Assembly (NCBI RefSeq): GCF_910592395.1
Contig: NC_088325.1
Span: 7,719,501 to 7,783,500, forward strand
Direction: 5' to 3'
Origin: Lineus longissimus
Lineage: Eukaryota > Nemertea > Pilidiophora > Heteronemertea > Lineidae
Length of the DNA: 64,000 nt
How positions within the stretch are numbered: the first letter of the stretch is position 1; each line of letters starts with the position of its first letter. The notes under the pieces are model-generated. The model searched no databases, was not told the origin of the DNA, and saw nothing but the letters and a program-made list of their open reading frames with translations. This document shows, piece after piece, positions 55,919 through 64,000 of the stretch. Both the position numbers and the translations under genes were made by a program.

Positions 55919-58355
55919 TATTACACTACTGGCGATGAAAGTCAGTCGGCGATGGCGTTCGTCGCGACCGATCACGCTCACTTTGGTTATGCAGATTTGA
56001 GATGACCGATTGGACAAACTGAGACCGCATTTTCGAGATTCTGTGATGATAAGTTGTCACTCGACTACAGATATTACACGACTGGCGATGACGGTCGATC
56101 GGCGATGGCGCTCGTCGCGACCGATCACGTTCATTTTGGTTATACAGAGTCGAGATGAGCGATTAGACGAACTGAGACCGCAATTTTGAGAGTCTGCAAT
56201 GAGAAGTTGTCATTCAACTAACGATAGAAGACTACTGGCGATGTCAGTCGGTCGGCGATGGCGCTCGTCGCGACCGATCACGCTCATTTTGGTTATACAG
56301 AGTCGAGATGCCCGATTGGACAAACTGAGACTGCAATTTCGTGATACTGCGATGAGAAGTTGTCTTTCGAAAGCAATATTACACAACTGGCGAAGGAAGT
56401 CGGTCGGCGATGGCGCTCATCGCGACCGATCACGCTCATTCTGGTTATACAGAGTCAAGATGACTGATGGACAAACTGAGACTGCATTTTCGAGAATCTG
56501 TGATGATAAGGTGTCACTTGGCTAGAGAAATTACATGACTGACAATGACGGTCGGTCGGCGATGGCGCTTGTCGCGACCGATCACGCTCATTTTGGTTAT
56601 ACAGAGTCGAGACGACCGATGGACAAGCTGAGACCACATTTTCGAGATTCTGTGATGATAAGTTGTCATTCAACTAACGATATGAGACTACTGGCGATGA
56701 CGGTCGGTCGGCGATGGCACTCGTCGCGACCGATCACGTTCATTTTGGTTATACAGAGTCGAGATGACCAATTGGACAAACTGAGACTGCAATTTCCAGA
56801 TTCTGCGATGATTAGTTGTCATTCGACTAGTGATATTACGCGACTGGCGATGAAAATCGGTCGGTCTTCGATGGCGCTCGTCGCGACCGATCACGCTCAT
56901 TTTGGTTGTACAGAGTCGAGATGAGCGATTGGATTACTGAGACCGCAATTTCGAGATTCTGCGATGATAAGTTGTCATTCGACTAGCGATATTACGCGAC
57001 TGGCGATGATGGTCGGTCGGCGATGGCGCTTGGCGCGATTGATCACGTTCATTTTGGTTATACAGAGTCAAGATGACCGATTGGAGAAACTGAGACCGCA
57101 ATTTCGTGATTCTGCGTTGATAAGTTGTCATTCGACTAGCGATATTACACGACTGGCGATGACGGTCGGTCGGCGATGGCGCTCATCGCGACCGATCACG
57201 CTCATTTTGGTTATACAGAGTCGAGATGACTGATTGGACAAACTGAGACCGCAATCTGAGATTCTGCGATGATAAGTTGTCATACGATAGCGATACTACA
57301 CTACAAGTGATGAAAGTTGGTTAGCGATGGCGCTCGTCGCGACCGATCACACTCATTTTCCTAATACAGAGTCAATGGACCGATCGGACAAATTGAGACC
57401 ACAATTTCGATATTCTTTGATGATAAGTTGTCATTCAATAGCGATAATACACTACTGGCGATGAAAGTCGGTTGGCGATGGTGCTCGTCGCGACTGATCA
57501 CGCCATTTTGGTTATACAGAGTCGAGATGAGCGATTGGACAAACTGAGACCGCAATTTCAAGATTCTGCGATGATAAGTTGTCATTCAGCTAACGATATG
57601 AGACTACTGGCGATGACGGTCGGTCGGCGATGGCACTCGTCGCGACCGATCACGTTCAATTTGGTTATACAGAGTCGAGATGACCAATTGGACAAACTGA
57701 GACTGCAATTTCCAGATTCTGCGATGATTAGTTGTCATTCGACTAGTGATATTACGCGACTGGCGATGACGGTCGGTCTTTGATGGCGCTCGTCGCGACC
57801 GATCACGCTCATTTTGGTTATACAGAGTCGAGATGAGCGATTGGATTAACTGAGACCGCAATTTCGAGATTCTGCGATGATAAGTTGTCATTCGACTAGC
57901 GATATTACGCGACTGGCGATGACGGTCGGTCGGCGATGGCGCTTGTCGCGATTGATCACGTTCATTTTGGTTATACAGAGTCAAGATGACCGATTGGAGA
58001 AACTGAGACCGCAATTTCGTGATTCTGCGTTAAGTTGTCATTCGACTAGCGATATTACACGACTGGGGATGACGGTCGGTCGGCGATGGCGCTCATCGCG
58101 ACCGATCATGCTCATTTTGGTTATACAGAGTAGAGATGACTGATTGGACAAACTGAGACCGCAATCTGAGATTCTGCGATGATAAGTTGTCATACGATAG
58201 CGATACTACACTACAAGTGATGAAAGTTGGTTAGCGATGGCGCTCGTCGCGACCGATCACACTCATTTTCCTAATACAGAGTCGAGATGACCGATCGGAC
58301 AAATTGAGACCACAATTTCGATATTCTTTGATGATAAGTTGTCATTCAATAGCGA
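55919..58355. repeat. Higher-order repeat unit, copy 2
   Basis: Tandem second copy of the 2.44 kb block, more than 98% identical by eye. Differences noted include GCGCTTGGCGCG for GCGCTTGTCGCG near 57030, CAGAGTCAATGGACC near 57368 and a missing base in ATCACGCCATTTTGG near 57500. Confidence 0.9.
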
Positions 58356-60394
58356 TAATACACTACTGGCGATGAAAGTCGGTTGGCGATGGTGCTCGTC
58401 GCGACTGATCACGCTCATTTTGGTTATACAGAGTCGAGATGACCGATGGACAAACTGAGACCGCATTTTAGAGATTCTGTGATGATAAGTTGTCACTCGA
58501 CTAGAGATATTACACGACTTGCGATTATGGTCGGTCGGCGATGGCGCTCGTCGCGACCGATCGCGCTCATTTTGATTATACAGAGTCGAGATGTCCAATT
58601 GGACAAACTGAGACCGCAATTTCGAGATTCTGCGATGATAAGTTATCGTTCGATAGCGATATTACACTCTGGCGATGAAAGTCGGTCGGCGATGGCGTTA
58701 GTCAGGACCGATTACGCTCATTTTGGTTATACAGAGTCGAGATGACCGATTCTGCGATGATAAGTTGTCATACGATAGCTATACTAGCTATACAAGTGAT
58801 GAAAGTTGGTTAGCGATGGCACTCGTCGCGACCGATCACACTCATTTTCCTAATACAGAGTCGAGATGACCGATCGGACAAATTGAGACCACAATTTCGA
58901 TATTATTTGATGATAAGTTGTCATTCAATAGCGATAATACACTACTGGCGATGAAAGTCGGTTGGCGATGGTGCTCGTCGCGACTGATCACGCTCATTTT
59001 GGTTATACAGAGTCAAGATGACCGATTGGACAAACTGAGACCGCAATTTCGAGATTCTGCGATGATAGTTGTCATTTGATAGCAATATTACACTACTAGC
59101 ATGAAAGTCGGTCGGCGATGTCGCTCGTCGCGACCGATCACGCTCATTTTGGTTATACACAGTCAAGATGACCGATGGACAAACTGAGACCACAATTACG
59201 AGATTCTGCGATGATAAGTTGTCACTCGTCTAGAGATATTACACGACTGGCAATGACGGTCGGTCGGCGATGGCGCTCGTCACGACCGATCACGCTCATT
59301 TTGGTTATACAGAGTCGAGATGAGCGATTGGACAAACTGAGACCGCAATTTCAAGATTCTGCGATGATAAGTTGTCATTCAGCTAACGATATGAGACTAC
59401 TGGCGATGACGGTCGGTCGGCGATGGCACTCGTCGCGACCGATCACGTTCAATTTGGTTATACAGAGTCGAGATGACCAATTGGACAAACTGAGACTGCA
59501 ATTTCCAGATTCTGCGATGATTAGTTGTCATTGGACTAGTGATATTACGCGACTGGCGATGACGGTCGGTCTTTGATGGCGCTCGTCGCGACCGATCACG
59601 CTCATTTTGGTTATACAGAGTCGAGATGAGCGATTGGATTAACTGAGACCGCAATTTCGAGATTCTGCGATGATAAGTTGTCATTCGACTAGCGATATTA
59701 CGCGACTGGCGATGACGGTCGGTCGGCGATGGCGCTTGTCGCGATTGATCACGTTCATTTTGGTTATACAGAGTCAAGATGACCGATTGGAGAAACTGAG
59801 ACCGCAATTTCGTGATTCTGCGTTGATAAGTTGTCATTCGACTAGCGATATTACACGACTGGCGATGACGGTCGGTCGGCGATGGCGCTCATCGCGACCG
59901 ATCATGCTCATTTTGGTTATACAGAGTCGAGATGAGCGATTGGACAAACTGAGACCGCAATCTGAGATTCTGCGATGATAAGTTGTCATTCGATAGTGAT
60001 ATTACACTACTGGCGATGAAAGTCAGTCGGCGATGGCGTTCGTCGCGACCGATCACGCTCACTTTGGTTATGCAGATTTGAGATGACCGATTGGACAAAC
60101 TGAGACCGCATTTTCGAGATTCTGTGATGATAAGTTGTCACTCGACTACAGATATTACACGACTGGCGATGACGGTCGGTCGGCGATGGCACTCGTCGCG
60201 ACCGATCACGTTCATTTTGGTTATACAGAGTCGAGATGAGCGATTAGACGAACTGAGACCGCAATTTTGAGATTCTGCAATGAGAAGTTGTCATTCAACT
60301 AACGATAGAAGACTACTGGCGATGTCGGTCGGTCGGCGATGGCGCTCGTCGCGACCGATCACGCTCATTTTGGTTATACAGAGTCGAGATGCCC

Positions 60395-61502
60395 GATTGG
60401 ACAAACTGAGACTGCAATTACGTGATACTGGGATGAGAAGTTGTCTTTCGATAGCAATATTACACTACTGGCGAAGGAAGTCGGTCGGCGATGGCGCTCA
60501 TCGCGACCGATCACGCTCATTCTGGTTATACAGAGTCAAGATGACTGATGGACAAACTGAGACTACATTTTCGAGAATCTGTGATGATAAGGTGTCACTT
60601 GGCTAGAGATATTACATGACTGGCGATGACGGTTGGTCGGCAATGGCCCTTGTCGCGACCGATCGCGCTCATTTTGGTTATACAGAGTCGAGACGACCGA
60701 TGGACAAGCTGAGACCACATTTTCGAGATTCTGTGATGATAAGTTGTCACTCTACTAACAATATAAGACTACTGGCGATGATTGTCAGTCGGCAATGGCG
60801 CTTGTCGTGATCGATCAAGCTAATTTTGGTTTTTCAGAGTCGAGATGCCCAAATGGACAAACTGAGACCACAATTTCGAGATTCTGCAATAATAAGTTAT
60901 CGTTCGATAGCGATATTACACTCTGGCGATGAAAGTCGGTCGGCGATGGCGTTAGTCAGGACCGATTACGCTCATTTTGGTTATACAGAGTCGAGATGAC
61001 CGATTGGACAAACTGAGACTGCAATTACGTGATACTGCGATGAGAAGTTGTCTTTCGATAGCAATATTACACTACTGGCGAAGGAAGTCGGTCGGCGATG
61101 GCGCTCATCGCGACCGATCACGCTCATTCTGGTTATACAGACTCAAGATGACTGATGGACAAACTGAGACTACATTTTCGAGAATCTGTGATGATAAGGT
61201 GTCACTTGGCTAGAGATATTACATGACTGGCGATGACGGTTGGTCGGCGATGGCCCTTGTCGCGACCGATCGCGCTCATTTTGGTTATACAGAGTCGAGA
61301 CGACCGATGGACAAGCTGAGACCACATTTTCGAGATTCTGTGATGATAAGTTGTAACTCTACTAACAATATAAGACTACTGGCGATGATTGTCAGTCGGC
61401 AATGGCGCTTGTCGTGATCGATCAAGCTAATTTTGGTTTTTCAGAGTCGAGATGCCCAAATGGACAAACTGAGACCACAATTTCGAGATTCTGCAATGAT
61501 AA
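60395..61502. repeat. Local 607-bp duplication (four monomers) in the satellite
   Basis: 60395-60895 recurs at 61002-61502 with an offset of 607. The match includes the unusual CAGTCGGCAATGGCGCTTGT and TTTTGGTTTTTCAGAGTC monomers. Differences are few, such as GATACTGGGATG against GATACTGCGATG. Confidence 0.85.
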
Positions 61503-64000
61503 GTTGTCATACGATAGCGATACTACACTACAAGTGATGAAAGTTGGTTAGCGATGGCGCTCGTCGCGACCGATCATGCTCATTTTGGTTATACAGAGTC
61601 GAGATGACTGATTGGACAAACTGAGACCGCAATCTGAGATTCTGCGATGATAAGTTGTCATACGATAGCGATACTACACTACAAGTGATGAAAGTTGGTT
61701 AGCGATGGCGCTCGTCGCGACCGATCACACTCATTTTCCTAATACAGAGTCGAGATGACCGATCGGACAAATTGAGACCACAATTTCGATATTCTTTGAT
61801 GATAAGTTGTCATTCAATAGCGATAATACACTACTGGCGATGAAAGTCGGTTGGCGATGGTGCTCGTCGCGACTGATCACGCTCATTTTGGTTATACAGA
61901 GTCGAGATGACCGATGGACAAACTGAGACCGCATTTTAGAGATTCTGTGATGATAAGTTGTCACTCGACTAGAGATATTACACGACTGGCGATTATGGTC
62001 GGTCGGCGATGGCGCTCGTCGCGACCGATCGCGCTCATTTTGGTTATACAGAGTCGAGATGTCCAATTGGACAAACTGAGACCGCAATTGTGAGATTCTG
62101 CTATGATAAGTTGTCATTCGACTAGCGATATTACACGACTGGCGATGACGTTCGGTCGGCGATGGCGCTCATCGCGACCGATCACGCTCATTTTGGTTAT
62201 ACAGAGTCGAGAAGAGCGATTGTACAAACTGAGACCGCAATCTGAGATTCTGCGATGATAAGTTGTCATTCGATAGCGATATTACACTACTGGCGATGAA
62301 AGTCAGTCGGCGATAGCGTTCGTCGCGACTGATCACGCTTACTTTGGTTATGCAGATTCGAGATGACCAATTGGACAAACTGAGACCGCATTTTCGAGAT
62401 TCTGCAATGGTAAGTTGTCACTCGACTAGCGATATTACACGACTGGCGATTATGGTCGGTCGGCGATGGCGCTCGTCGTGACCGATCGCGCTCATTTTCG
62501 TTATAAAGAGTCGAGATGCCCAATTGGACAAACTGAGACCGCAATTTCAAGATTCTGCGATGATAAGTTGTCATTCGACTAGTGATATTACGCGACTGGC
62601 GATGAAAATCGGTCGGTCTTCGATGGCGCTCGTCGCGACCGATCACGCTCATTTTGGTTATACAGAGTCGAGATGAGCGATTGGACAAACTGAGACCGCA
62701 ATTTCAAGATTCTGCGATGATAAGTTGTCATTCAGCTAACGATATGAGACTACTGGCGATGACGGTCGGTCGGCGATGGCACTCGTCGCGACCGATCACG
62801 TTCAATTTGGTTATACAGAGTCGAGATGACCAATTGGACAAACTGAGACTGCAATTTCCAGATTCTGCGATGATTAGTTGTCATTGGACTAGTGATATTA
62901 CGCGACTGGCGATGACGGTCGGTCTTTGATGGCGCTCGTCGCGACCGATCACGCTCATTTTGGTTATACAGAGTCGAGATGAGCGATTGGATTAACTGAG
63001 ACCGCAATTTCGAGATTCTGCGATGATAAGTTGTCATTCGACTAGCGATATTACGCGACTGGCGATGACGGTCGGTCGGCGATGGCGCTTGTCGCGATTG
63101 ATCACGTTCATTTTGGTTATACAGAGTCAAGATGACCGATTGGAGAAACTGAGACCGCAATTTCGTGATTCTGCGTTAAGTTGTCATTCGACTAGCGATA
63201 TTACACGACTGGCGATGACGGTCGGTCGGCGATGGCGCTCATCGCGACCGATCATGCTCATTTCGGTTATACAGAGTCGAGATGACTGATTGGACAAACT
63301 GAGACCGCAATCTGAGATTCTGCGATGATAAGTTGTCATACGATAGCGATACTACACTACAAGTGATGAAAGTTGGTTAGCGATGGCGCTCGTCGCGACC
63401 GATCACACTCATTTTCCTAATACAGAGTCGAGATGACCGATCGGACAAATTGAGACCACAATTTCGATATTCTTTGATGATAAGTTGTCATTCAATAGCG
63501 ATAATACACTACTGGCGATGAAAGTCGGTTGGCGATGGTGCTCGTCGCGACTGATCACGCTCATTTTGGTTATACAGAGTCGAGATGACCGATGGACAAA
63601 CTGAGACCGCATTTTAGAGATTCTGTGATGATAAGTTGTCACTCGACTAGAGATATTACACGACTGGCGATTATGGTCGGTCGGCGATGGCGCTCGTCGC
63701 GACCGATCGCGCTCATTTTGGTTATACAGAGTCGAGATGTCCAATTGGACAAACTGAGACCGCAATTTCGAGATTCTGCGATGATAAGTTATCGTTCGAT
63801 AGCGATATTACACTCTGGCGATGAAAGTCGGTCGGCGATGGCGTTAGTCAGGACCGATTACGCTCATTTTGGTTATACAGAGTCGAGATGACCGATTCTG
63901 CGATGATAAGTTGTCATTCAATAGCAATATTACACTACTGGCGATGAAAGTCGGTCGTCGATGGCGCTCATCGCGACCGATCATGCTCATTTTGGTTATA

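Larger units (their letters stand above)
51178..64000. repeat. Satellite array, 153-bp monomer, about 84 copies, open at right
   Basis: Head-to-tail monomers with measured spacings of 153, 153, 152, 153 and 153 from the GATGATAAG motif at 51350, 51503, 51656, 51808, 51961 and 52114. A typical monomer reads GATGATAAGTTGTCATTCGA, TATTACACGACTGGCGATGA, GGTCGGTCGGCGATGGCGCT, CGTCGCGACCGATCACGCTC, TTTTGGTTATACAGAGTCGA and TTGGACAAACTGAGACCGCA. Monomer types differ by diagnostic changes, for example TTTTCCTAATACAG in place of TTTTGGTTATACAG, and a shortened type with GACCGATTCTGCGATG (53291, 58744, 63890) that lacks about 30 bp. The array continues beyond the window. Frames on both strands are a by-product of the 3n period. 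Confidence 0.97.

Noticed and set aside
51315-63891. Dozens of open frames on both strands in the satellite
   Set aside because: They follow the 153-bp period on both strands at once, differ by stops between monomers and have no independent sign of coding.
51178-64000. CRISPR-like array
   Set aside because: The whole 153-bp unit is repeated, with no alternation of short repeats and unique spacers, and the context is an animal genome.
51178-64000. Calling the satellite centromeric
   Set aside because: Structure is compatible, but nothing in the sequence alone shows chromosomal position or CENP-A binding.

Overview
The window is animal genomic DNA from an unidentified invertebrate, probably marine. 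It has spliced genes with GT-AG introns, metazoan transposable elements (LINEs of several clades, Ty3/gypsy, piggyBac, pogo-, Harbinger- and Kolobok-like elements) and abundant dispersed repeats of a kind common in marine invertebrate genomes. I see no bacterial gene, rRNA or tRNA. The species cannot be named from the sequence.

The only host gene I recognise is NAA50 (San, an N-alpha-acetyltransferase) on the + strand. Two consecutive coding exons are visible, 15479-15545 and 45322-45508. They are separated by one intron of about 29.8 kb that is packed with transposons. The 5' exons were not found and probably lie left of the window. A 3' UTR with a poly(A) signal follows the stop codon.

Layout: (1) 1-12.5 kb is a nest of LINEs on the minus strand. 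An RTE/Jockey-like fragment abuts a Tx1/L1-like LINE. That LINE is split by a nearly full-length I/Nimb-like LINE, which itself carries a pogo-type MITE and an unclassified repeat. (2) 13.4-14.6 kb holds minisatellites. (3) 15.5-45.3 kb is the NAA50 intron. It contains an inverted-repeat pair, a degenerate Ty3/gypsy element with both LTRs and a target duplication, 145-bp tandem repeats, a 5'-truncated CR1/L2 LINE with an intact reverse-transcriptase frame, a nearly intact piggyBac and a THAP-bearing Kolobok-like remnant. (4) 45.5-51.2 kb holds the NAA50 3' UTR, a candidate 60-residue two-exon gene, a Harbinger-derived non-autonomous element and dispersed repeats. (5) 51.2-64 kb is a continuous satellite of about 84 copies of a 153-bp monomer that runs off the window. 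It has higher-order structure and a hairpin-forming core.

The transposons are mostly dead. The best preserved frames are the LINE ORF1 at 8014-9441, the CR1/L2 RT at 34721-36286 and the piggyBac transposase, which has a single frameshift. The most unusual object is the terminal satellite. Its monomer length is a multiple of three, so long reading frames appear on both strands without being genes.
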